Assembly: GCA_007121785.1 (NCBI GenBank) | Contig: SKJX01000109.1 | Location: 1-53,463 of the forward strand | Source of the DNA: Nitriliruptoraceae bacterium | GTDB lineage: Bacteria > Actinomycetota > Nitriliruptoria > Nitriliruptorales > Nitriliruptoraceae | Length of the DNA: 53,463 nucleotides | Direction of reading: 5' to 3' | Part shown: in pieces, positions 35,848 through 43,036 of the stretch | How positions within the stretch are numbered: the stretch's first letter is position 1 | How the letters are laid out: the number at the start of each line of letters is the position of its first letter | The notes under the pieces: model-generated | Databases searched by the model: none | Told to the model about the DNA's origin: nothing | Seen by the model: the letters and a program-made list of their open reading frames with translations, nothing else | Program-made: the position numbers and the translations under genes

Positions 35848-37746
35848 TCACGGGGCGTCGGTGGTGTGCTCGCCGTCCGGTTCGTCGTCGGTCTCGTCCT
35901 CGTCGGCCGACTCCACCCGCTGCTGGGCCTCGAGCATCGCCTGGGAGAGGTCCTGACCGGCGGAGTCCGCCGGGATCCGAAGCGCGCGCAGTGACGCCTC
36001 CATCACCTCGGAGAACACCGGTGCGGCGACGGTGCCGCCGTAGATCGGTGTCGGTTCGTCGACCATGACGCTGACCACCAACCGGGGGGCATCGACCGGC
36101 GCGAAGCCGACGAAGGTGGCGACGTACTCGTCGGAGTACCCGCGCTCACCGTCGTTGGGCTTGCGGGCGGTCCCCGTCTTGCCAGCCACCCGGTAGCCCG
36201 GTACCTGCGCGTGTCCTCCCGTGCCGTGCTCACCGATGACCGCGTCCTCCAGCATGCGGGCGAGCTGCTCGGCGGTGTCGGCCGAGACGACCTGCCGCGG
36301 ATCGCCGCCGGCGGCGGGCGTCAACCGCCCGTCGTCCCCGACGGTGCCGCGCACGAGCGTCGGCTCGATCGCGGTCCCGCCGGAGGCGATCGTGGTGTAG
36401 GCGGAGGAGAGCTGCATCAGCGTCACCCCGACCCCCTGTCCGATCGCGATCGTCGGCAACGACGTGCCCCACCACTGGTCGTGGGGCATCAGCAGGCCGG
36501 AGGACTCGCCCGGGAAGCCAAGCCCGCTGGTGGTCCCGTAGCCGAACGCACGCAGGTAGCGCTCCAGGTCCTCGTCGCCGAGCTCCTGGGCGATCTGGAT
36601 CGTGCCGACGTTGCTGGACCGCTCCATGATCTCGCTGACCGTCCACACCTCGTCGGCGTGTTCGGTGACGTCGGTGAACCGGCTGCCGTGCACGTCGATG
36701 GCGTCGGCGACCTCGAAGGTCGTCGCCTGGTCGACCAGTCCCTCCTCGATCGCGGCCGCGACGGTCAACGCTTTCTGGGTGGAACCGGGTTCGAACACGT
36801 CGGTGACCGCGCGGTTGCGCCAGGTCGTGCGGTCGTCCGTCTCGGAGAGCTCATTGGGATCGTGCCCCGGCACGCTCGCCATGCCCAGCACCTCGCCCGT
36901 CTGGACGTCCTGGACCAGCACCGATGCGCCCCTGGCCTCGTGCTCGTCCATCGCCCGCTGTGCGGCGTGTTCCGCCGCGTGCTGGATCTCGCGGTCGAGG
37001 GTCAGCACCAGGTCGGTGCCGACCTCCGGCTCGATCACCTCCCGGACACCCGAGGCGATGTCGAGTCCCCCGGGGGCCCGCTCGAGGGCGAGCATGCCCG
37101 GGTGGCCGGCGAGCACCTGGTCGTACCTCGACTCGAGGCCCTGGAGGCCTTCGCCGTCGATACCGGTGAAGCCGACGATCTGGGCCCCGAGCGGACCGCT
37201 CGGGTAGACGCGGCGAGGCTCGGCCAGCACCCCGACACCGGGCAGGTCGAGGTCGCGGACCGCGTCACCAACCGCGTGGTCGAGCTGCCGCCCCAGGTAG
37301 ACGAAGTGCCGATCATCGTCGACCAGCCGTTCCCGGATGGTCGCCTCGTCGTGCTCGAGGACCGAGGCCAGGCTCGTCGCGACCTCGTCGGCGTCCGCGC
37401 CGGCGGGCACGGGCGTCCCGTCCGAGGTGGAGGACGGCTGGAACACCCGCGGGTCGGCGTAGACCGTCGCTGCCTCGACCGAGGTGGCGAGCACGTCGCC
37501 GTCGCGGTCGTAGATGCGTCCCCGGGTCGCGGGCAGGTCGACGGTGCGCGCCCGTTGGCGGACCCCGCTCTCGGCGTACTCCTCGGCGTTGACGACCTGG
37601 ATCTCGACGAGCTTGCCGACGCTGACCAGGACGATGGCCAGGAACACGACCAGCGTCCAACGCAACCGGCGGATGCCCAGCTGCGAACCCGAGCGCGCGA
37701 GGATGCGCGGTGCGTCCTTCGGGCTGGAGGATCGACGGGCGGTCAT
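35848..37746 (-). CDS. ftsI: Septal peptidoglycan transpeptidase FtsI (PBP3)
   Basis: Class B penicillin-binding protein that crosslinks septal peptidoglycan with FtsW. The 632-aa protein has one TM helix (~28-47), a PBP dimerisation domain (ATRGRIYDRDGDVLATS) and the transpeptidase motifs STQK (nucleophile Ser322), SSN (377-379) and KTGT (Lys523). The last ~35 residues are strongly acidic and look disordered. Its ATG directly abuts the ftsL TAG (TAGATG). Confidence 0.95.
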   Translation of the reverse strand: MTARRSSSPKDAPRILARSGSQLGIRRLRWTLVVFLAIVLVSVGKLVEIQVVNAEEYAESGVRQRARTVDLPATRGRIYDRDGDVLATSVEAATVYADPRVFQPSSTSDGTPVPAGADADEVATSLASVLEHDEATIRERLVDDDRHFVYLGRQLDHAVGDAVRDLDLPGVGVLAEPRRVYPSGPLGAQIVGFTGIDGEGLQGLESRYDQVLAGHPGMLALERAPGGLDIASGVREVIEPEVGTDLVLTLDREIQHAAEHAAQRAMDEHEARGASVLVQDVQTGEVLGMASVPGHDPNELSETDDRTTWRNRAVTDVFEPGSTQKALTVAAAIEEGLVDQATTFEVADAIDVHGSRFTDVTEHADEVWTVSEIMERSSNVGTIQIAQELGDEDLERYLRAFGYGTTSGLGFPGESSGLLMPHDQWWGTSLPTIAIGQGVGVTLMQLSSAYTTIASGGTAIEPTLVRGTVGDDGRLTPAAGGDPRQVVSADTAEQLARMLEDAVIGEHGTGGHAQVPGYRVAGKTGTARKPNDGERGYSDEYVATFVGFAPVDAPRLVVSVMVDEPTPIYGGTVAAPVFSEVMEASLRALRIPADSAGQDLSQAMLEAQQRVESADEDETDDEPDGEHTTDAP

Positions 37747-38181
37747 CTAGCGCTCCGCCGACAGCAACGGCTTGAGCGGATCGGGACGCACACCGGGGGT
37801 GTCGGTGGGTGGTGCCGCCCCGTCGGCCGGCAGGTTGCGCTCGACCTGGAGGTGACGGACGCTGTCGGCCGGGACCATCCCCAGGTCCTCGGCGGCGGCG
37901 CGGATGCGGGCCGGGTCCTCGAGGGCTGCGACGTCCGCGATCCGTTGCGCGTACTGGCGCTCGGCCTCGACGACCTGCGCGTCGAGCGTCCGGCTCTCCA
38001 CGGCGGCCGCCGCGGCCAGGGCGTTGAGGGCGACGGCACCGAACGTGGCGGCGCCGAGCACCAGCACGATCGCCAACGCGTAGAGGAGCGTGTGCCGACG
38101 TGCCGGCGCATCGACCACCTGCAGGTGGCGGTCGTCGGGCTCGGGACGGACCCGTCGCTGTAGCGCGGTGACAGCGCTCAT
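37747..38181 (-). CDS. ftsL: FtsL-like bitopic division protein
   Basis: The 144-aa protein has a polar N-terminus, one TM helix (~31-58), then an Ala/Glu/Arg coiled coil (~60-85) and the DPARIRAAAEDLGMVPA motif typical of FtsL/DivIC-type proteins, which recruit FtsQ and FtsW/FtsI. Its ATG overlaps the rsmH stop (ATGA). The call rests on topology and its position between rsmH and ftsI as much as on sequence. Confidence 0.82.
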   Translation of the reverse strand: MSAVTALQRRVRPEPDDRHLQVVDAPARRHTLLYALAIVLVLGAATFGAVALNALAAAAAVESRTLDAQVVEAERQYAQRIADVAALEDPARIRAAAEDLGMVPADSVRHLQVERNLPADGAAPPTDTPGVRPDPLKPLLSAER

Positions 38182-39161
38182 GGATGTACCTCGGAGGTCG
38201 GTAGGCGCCGAAGCGCCCGCAGGCGGGCGGCGGACGCCCGGGGGTTGGCGGCGATCTCCTCGTCGGAGGGCCGTTCGGGACGTCGCACGATCGGCTCGGC
38301 CGCCGGCGTGCGACCGCAGCCGCAGACCGGGAGGTCCGGCGGACAGATGCAGCCGCGTGCCGCGTCGGCGAAGGCTCGCTTGACGCGACGGTCCTCGAGG
38401 CTGTGGTAGCTGAGGACGACGGCGACACCCCCCGGCGCGAGCCGGTCGATGATCACGGGCAGCACCGCATCGAGCGCGCCGAGTTCGTCGTTGACAGCGA
38501 TCCGCAGCGCTTGGAACGTCCGGGTCGCGGGGTGGCCCCCGTGCCGCCGGGCAGCTGCCGGGACGGCGTCGCGGACCACCTCGGCGAGCTGGGTGGTGGT
38601 CGCCAGCGGCCGGGCAGCGACGATGGCGCGGGCGATGCGGCGGGCGAACCGCTCGTCGGCGTAGCGCTGGAGCAGTTGCGCGAGCTCGCCTTCGGGTAGG
38701 TCGTTGACCAGGTCCCCCGCCGATCGCGGCAGGTCCGGATCCATCCGCATGTCGAGCGGACCTTCGTTGCGGTAGCTGAAGCCGCGCCGCGCCTCGTCGA
38801 CGTGCATCGACGAGATCCCCAGGTCGAGGAACACGCCCGCGACCGGCGGCTCGCCCAGCTCGTCGAGCAGCGCCGGCATCGCATCGAATCGGGCGCGCCG
38901 CAGCACCACCTCGACGGCCGGGTCGTCGAGGTGGTCGGCGAGGGTCTCGGTCGCCAGCTCGAGCGCGGAGGGGTCGCGGTCGATGCCGAGCAGGCGGGCG
39001 TGCCCGTACCGGGCGATCCGGGCATCGAGCAGCGCACGGGCGTGGCCGGCGGCACCGACCGTGCCGTCGACGAGCAGCCCGTCCGGGGCGGCCGACAACA
39101 GCTCCACGACCCGGTCGAGCAGGACCGGTTGGTGGGGAGCAGCGGCGGTCACGATCGGCAT
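38178..39161 (-). CDS. rsmH: 16S rRNA (cytosine-1402-N4)-methyltransferase RsmH (MraW)
   Basis: SAM-dependent methylation of C1402 in the ribosomal P site. The 327-aa protein starts PHQPVLLDRVVELL, has the SAM loop VDGTVGAAGHARALL, GIDRDPSAL, FLDLGISSMHVDEARRGFSY, ADERFARRIARAI and LSYHSLEDRRVKRAF; a CICPPDLPVCGCG segment near the end contains four Cys. ATG at 39161 shares a base with the mraZ TGA; a GTG directly upstream (39164) is the alternative start. Confidence 0.96.
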   Translation of the reverse strand: MPIVTAAAPHQPVLLDRVVELLSAAPDGLLVDGTVGAAGHARALLDARIARYGHARLLGIDRDPSALELATETLADHLDDPAVEVVLRRARFDAMPALLDELGEPPVAGVFLDLGISSMHVDEARRGFSYRNEGPLDMRMDPDLPRSAGDLVNDLPEGELAQLLQRYADERFARRIARAIVAARPLATTTQLAEVVRDAVPAAARRHGGHPATRTFQALRIAVNDELGALDAVLPVIIDRLAPGGVAVVLSYHSLEDRRVKRAFADAARGCICPPDLPVCGCGRTPAAEPIVRRPERPSDEEIAANPRASAARLRALRRLPTSEVHP

Positions 39162-39589
39162 CACGCGCTGGGGGCGAACGGGCCGTCGAGGTTGGCGAAC
39201 GCGTCTTCGGCCTGGTCGCGGTAGGCGTCCCAGGTCGCACGGTCCCAGATCTCGATCTTCTCGTCCGCGCCGTTGATCGTCAGGTCCTTGTCGAGCTCCG
39301 CGTACTCGCGCAGCCGTGGTGGGACGGTGACCCGACCCTGGCTGTCCGGCTTCTCCTCGTGCGCGCCGGCGAGGAAGACCCGCAGGTAGGCCCGGGCCCG
39401 CTGGTCCTCGCGCGGGACCGCGCGCAGCTCCTGGACCCGGCGCTCGAACGCGGTAAGCGGGTAGACGTCGATGCAGCGGTCCTGTGAGGGCGCGAACACC
39501 AGCCCGCTGGCCAGCCGCTCCCGGAAGCGCGACGGGAGGATGACGCGGCCTTTGGCGTCGAGGGTGTGGTGATGCTCACCGAGGAACAC
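39161..39589 (-). CDS. mraZ: Transcriptional regulator MraZ
   Basis: DNA-binding regulator of the division cluster, a ring-shaped oligomer of two AbrB-like swapped-hairpin repeats. The 142-aa protein starts MFLGEHHHTLDAKGRVILP (first DxKGR box) and repeats the motif as EKPDSQGRVTVPPRLREYA (second). GTG at 39589 has AGGGG just upstream. The four GTGGAG-like repeats in its own promoter suggest autoregulation. Confidence 0.95.
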   Translation of the reverse strand: MFLGEHHHTLDAKGRVILPSRFRERLASGLVFAPSQDRCIDVYPLTAFERRVQELRAVPREDQRARAYLRVFLAGAHEEKPDSQGRVTVPPRLREYAELDKDLTINGADEKIEIWDRATWDAYRDQAEDAFANLDGPFAPSA

Positions 39590-39662
39590 CTCGCCCCTTC
39601 CCTCATCGCGCCGTCGACCTGCCGCCTGGACCCGTCAGGAGCACCCCGGAGCTGGGCAGGCC

Positions 39663-39705
39663 CTCCACTTCGCTCCACCCTACGCCTCCCGGCCTCCACG
39701 GTCAA
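39663..39705 (-). promoter_or_regulatory. dcw cluster promoter overlapped by MraZ-box repeats
   Basis: On the minus strand TTGACC (39705-39700) and TAGGGT (39682-39677) are separated by exactly 17 bp, a strong housekeeping promoter. Across and just past it run direct repeats: GTGGAG at 39699-39694, an imperfect GGGAGG at 39690-39685, GTGGAG at 39678-39673 and GTGGAG at 39668-39663, spaced about one helical turn apart. Tandem GTGG(A/T)G repeats at this spacing are the established MraZ site. Binding would cover the spacer and -10, implying repression. mraZ starts 74 nt after the last repeat. Confidence 0.85.
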
Positions 39706-39973
39706 CGCTGAAGCGGTCACGTAACGTCGATGCGCCACCACGTTCCGCGCCGAAACCCGCGATGAACGGCCGCCAGTGGCGGGCTCCAGCGCCGGGGCGC
39801 CCACCGCCCGCTCGGCCCGAGCCGGGCGGCCCACCGCCTCCCGGCGACCCCGGACGCCGACGGATCACGTCCGGACCACCCGAGATCCGGGGGATTCCAC
39901 CGCCCTCGATCGCCGTCGGTGGAGGGAAGTGGAGCCCTGCGCGACGCCACGTCGGCCGGCGATGGAGGCCGGT
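39706..39973. other. Non-coding interval between mraZ promoter and tetR repeats
   Basis: Together with the mraZ leader this makes a 439-nt gene-free stretch (39590-40028). Outside the promoter and the tandem repeat I see only Pro/Gly/Arg-like GC-rich sequence with no start and ribosome binding site that would support a gene. Confidence 0.5.
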
Positions 39974-40061
39974 GGATCAGCCCGCGCCCTCCGCGAGGCG
40001 GATCAGCCCGCGCCCTCCGCGAGGCGGATCAGCCCGCGTCCTCCGCGAGGCGGATCAGCCC
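39974..40061. repeat. 26-bp tandem repeat duplicating the 3' end of tetR
   Basis: Three head-to-tail 26-bp copies (39974-39999, 40000-40025, 40026-40051) are followed by a 10-bp partial copy to 40061. Copies 1 and 2 appear identical; copy 3 differs at one base (GCGTCC for GCGCCC). Copy 3 contains the tetR stop and encodes the last residues (LIRLAEDAG); copies 1 and 2 lie beyond the stop. Each unit has CCTC-CGC-GAGG, a small hairpin. Since 26 is not a multiple of 3, loss of the stop would change the reading frame from copy to copy. Confidence 0.85.
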
Positions 40062-40631
40062 ACCGAGCCACAGCGAGGTCAGGGTCCGCACCACCGTGGC
40101 GCGCTCCTCGGGGTCCCGGACCACGATGCCCTGGGTGGCGGTCCCCTCCACCATGGCGACGAGGGCGGCAGCCGCGATCGACGGCTGGTGGCTCGACGCG
40201 GACAGCACGGGCTCGAGCGCTTCAGCGACGCGACGGACGTAGCCGCCGCGGACCTCCCGCAGCCGGGCCCGGAAGTGCGCCTCGTGCGCGCTGGCTTCGA
40301 GCCAGGTCCCGATCACGTCGGCGTGATCGACGAACACGGTCACGAACCGGTCGAGCACCCCCTCGACCGCCGCAGCCCCGTCGGGTCCTTCCCACGGTTC
40401 GTCCAGGACCCGCATCAGATCGCCCGCCGTGACGTCGATCAAGGCGTCGAGCGCGGCCGCCTTGTTCTCGAAGTAGGTGTAGAACGTCCCATGGCTCACC
40501 CCGGCGCGCGAGACGATGTCCTCCACACGCGCTCCGGCGTACCCACGCTCGGCGAACGCCTCGCGGGCGGCGTCGCGCAGACGCGTCCGCGTGCGCGTCC
40601 CCCGAGGGGTGCGCGGTCGAGCCTCGCTCAC
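40029..40631 (-). CDS. TetR-family transcriptional regulator
   Basis: A 200-aa regulator with an N-terminal HTH (~17-60: RDAAREAFAERGYAGARVEDI, SRAGVSHGTFYTYFENKAAAL) and a helical ligand-binding domain. Ligand unknown. GTG at 40631 is chosen because GGAGG lies just upstream and the HTH starts at the usual distance; longer in-frame extension is not family-like. It is divergent from moxR across 207 nt, so it may control that operon, itself, or something elsewhere. Its 3' end lies in a tandem repeat. Confidence 0.88.
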   Translation of the reverse strand: MSEARPRTPRGTRTRTRLRDAAREAFAERGYAGARVEDIVSRAGVSHGTFYTYFENKAAALDALIDVTAGDLMRVLDEPWEGPDGAAAVEGVLDRFVTVFVDHADVIGTWLEASAHEAHFRARLREVRGGYVRRVAEALEPVLSASSHQPSIAAAALVAMVEGTATQGIVVRDPEERATVVRTLTSLWLGGLIRLAEDAG

Positions 40632-40838
40632 ACCACCTCCGACGCTGCTGTCGCCAGTCAACGCTAGCCGTCGGTTGACACCGACGTCAGGTTCGGTACG
40701 GGCGGTGCGCCCGGTCGCAGGACCCGCCCGGCTCGGTACCATCCGCCGGCCACGGTCGCCGGTCACGCCGCCCTCGACCTACCACCCCGGGGGATCGCCG
40801 AGCACCGACCGGGCCGCGACCGCGACGGGGAGCCGCGT

Positions 40839-41810
40839 GTGACCACGACCGACCCCCTGCCACGACCCGACCTCCCCGGGGTCGGCCAGACCCTGCAACG
40901 CATCGAGGACAACGTCCGGCGCGTCATGCAGGGAAAGCCGGATGTCGTCCGCCTCTCGCTGATCACGCTGCTCGCGGAGGGGCATCTGCTGGTCGAGGAC
41001 GTCCCCGGCGTCGGCAAGACGCTCCTGGCCAAGGCGTTGGCGCGGTCGATCGACTGTTCGGTCGCCCGGGTGCAGTTCACCCCCGACCTGCTGCCGTCCG
41101 ATGTCACCGGCGTGACGGTGTACTCGCCGGACACGGGTGCCTTCGAGTTCCGCCCGGGGCCGGTGTTCGCCAACGTCGTGCTCGGCGACGAGATCAACCG
41201 GGCTGGCCCAAAGACCCAGTCCGCACTGCTGGAGTCGATGGAGGAGCGCACCGTCACCATCGACGGGGCGACGCACGAGCTCGCGCGGCCGTTCATGGTC
41301 ATCGCGACGCAGAACCCCATCGAGCTCGAGGGCACCTACCCCCTGCCCGAGGCTCAACGTGACCGGTTCATGATGCGGGTCGCGATCGGGTACCCGCACC
41401 AGGACGACGAACTGCAGATCCTCCGTACCCACGGCGAGGACGACCAGATGGCCGCGCTCGGCCCGGTCACCGACGTCAAGGAGGTCGTGTCGGCGATCGT
41501 CGCGGTCCGACACATCCGCGTGGCGGAACCGATCGAGCGCTACCTCATCGCCCTGTGTCGGGCCACCCGATCGCACCCGGATGTCGAGCTCGGTGCGTCG
41601 CCGCGGGCCTCCCTGGCCCTGCTGCGTGGGGTGCGTGCTGCTGCCGCGCTCGAGGGCCGTGACCACGTCGTCCCTGACGACGTGAAGCTGCTGGCGCCCC
41701 ACATCCTCGCCCACCGGCTGATCCTGCGCCCGGATGCGGAGATCGGCGGACAGGACGCTGCCGCGGTGATCGCCGACGTGCTGGACGGGCTGCCGGCCCC
41801 GACGAGCTGA
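40839..41810 (+). CDS. MoxR-family AAA+ ATPase
   Basis: Chaperone-like ATPase thought to help assemble or activate partner proteins. The 323-aa protein has Walker A VEDVPGVGKT (52-61), Walker B VLGDEINRA, sensor-1 region VIATQNPIELEGTYPLPEAQRDRF and the C-terminal lid SPRASLALLRG. GTG has GGGGAG 7 nt upstream. First in a moxR-DUF58-transglutaminase operon, the usual context, suggesting a membrane-linked complex. Confidence 0.93.
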   Translation: MTTTDPLPRPDLPGVGQTLQRIEDNVRRVMQGKPDVVRLSLITLLAEGHLLVEDVPGVGKTLLAKALARSIDCSVARVQFTPDLLPSDVTGVTVYSPDTGAFEFRPGPVFANVVLGDEINRAGPKTQSALLESMEERTVTIDGATHELARPFMVIATQNPIELEGTYPLPEAQRDRFMMRVAIGYPHQDDELQILRTHGEDDQMAALGPVTDVKEVVSAIVAVRHIRVAEPIERYLIALCRATRSHPDVELGASPRASLALLRGVRAAAALEGRDHVVPDDVKLLAPHILAHRLILRPDAEIGGQDAAAVIADVLDGLPAPTS

Positions 41811-41812
41811 TC

Positions 41813-43036
41813 ATGACCTCCCGCGGCGTCGGCGTGGCGATCGCGGCTGGTGGCTGCTGGCTGGCCGCTCGGACGCTGGGGATCCCGGAACTCCAGAGCG
41901 CCGCCGTCGCGATCCTGACGCTGCTCGCCGCGGCCCTGCTGTGGTCCCGGGTGCTGCCGAGCAAGTTGGCGCTGACCCGGGAGGTCCGGCCGATGACGCT
42001 TGGGTTCGGTGAGCAAGCCACCGTGCAACTGACCCTGACCAACGTGGGCCGCCTGCCGACGCCACCGTTGACGATCCACGATGACGTGCCAGGCACGCTG
42101 GTCGACCACACGCCGGCGCGGTTACGACCGATCCGACCCGGTCACCGGGCGACGGCCACCTACACGCTGACCGGTCGCCAGCGAGGCCGCGCCGTCCTGG
42201 GCCCGCTCACCGTGACCGGACGTGACACCTTCGGCCTGGCCCAACGGCGACGCACCCTGCCGGGGACCGCGGAGGTCGTGATCTACCCCCGTGTCGTGCC
42301 CTTGCCCGACGGCCTGCCGATGGGCAACGCAACCGGCCTGGGCGGTGACGGCGCGCGCCACCGCACCCCGTCCGGTCAGGACCTGGCCGACATCCGCGAG
42401 TACGTCCGGGGCGACGACCTGCGGACCATCCACTGGCCCTCGACCGCCCACCGGGGCAAGCTGATGGTCCGCCGCTCCGAGGATCTCCTCACCCCGCAGG
42501 CGACCGTCGTGCTCGATCTTCGCCCGTCCCGTCACGCCGGTCATGGCCCCGACGCCAGCGTCGAGGTGGCGATCGCCGCCGCCGCGAGCGCGACGGACCA
42601 CCTCGCCGCCCGCGGGCGCAGCGTCACCCTCCTCGACCGGCCGGTGACGCGGCCACCCGGGCCGCGTCCGGCGGCGGCATGGCTGGCCCACCTGGCGACC
42701 ACGACCCCGGAGGAGGTCGACCTCGACGCGCTGTACCGGCAGGTCGCGACGGGTGTGGCCGGCGATGGGGCGCTGATCGCGATCGTCTCTACCCCGCCCG
42801 ACGCGGAGCTGCGGTCGCTGGTTCGGGCCGGTCGGGCGGCGTCGAGCCGGCTCGCCCTGGTGATCGACGCCGGGACCTTCCAGGGCCGCACGCCCGATCC
42901 GGCGACCGACGAGGCGGTCAGCGGGCTGCTGGCGACCGGATGGCGAGCCGCCCCGCTGCGTCACGGCGACGATCTGGCCGCACGGTGGCGGGAACTGCTC
43001 ACCCGCGCGACCCGGCGACCGACGGGGGTCGGCTGA
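41813..43036 (+). CDS. DUF58 membrane protein
   Basis: A 407-aa protein with two N-terminal TM helices (about 4-20 and 27-45), a beta-rich region (~60-160) and the DUF58 signature DIREYVRGDDLRTIHWPSTA then HRGKLMVR at about 195-220, followed by a vWA-like fold (VVLDLRPS). No enzymatic role is known; such proteins work with MoxR ATPases and transglutaminases. Starts 2 nt after the moxR stop and its TGA shares a base with the next ATG (TGATG), so translation is coupled. Confidence 0.9.
   Translation: MTSRGVGVAIAAGGCWLAARTLGIPELQSAAVAILTLLAAALLWSRVLPSKLALTREVRPMTLGFGEQATVQLTLTNVGRLPTPPLTIHDDVPGTLVDHTPARLRPIRPGHRATATYTLTGRQRGRAVLGPLTVTGRDTFGLAQRRRTLPGTAEVVIYPRVVPLPDGLPMGNATGLGGDGARHRTPSGQDLADIREYVRGDDLRTIHWPSTAHRGKLMVRRSEDLLTPQATVVLDLRPSRHAGHGPDASVEVAIAAAASATDHLAARGRSVTLLDRPVTRPPGPRPAAAWLAHLATTTPEEVDLDALYRQVATGVAGDGALIAIVSTPPDAELRSLVRAGRAASSRLALVIDAGTFQGRTPDPATDEAVSGLLATGWRAAPLRHGDDLAARWRELLTRATRRPTGVG

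Noticed and set aside
39974-40061. CRISPR array
   Set aside because: The 26-bp units are directly adjacent with no spacers and include coding sequence of tetR; no cas genes.
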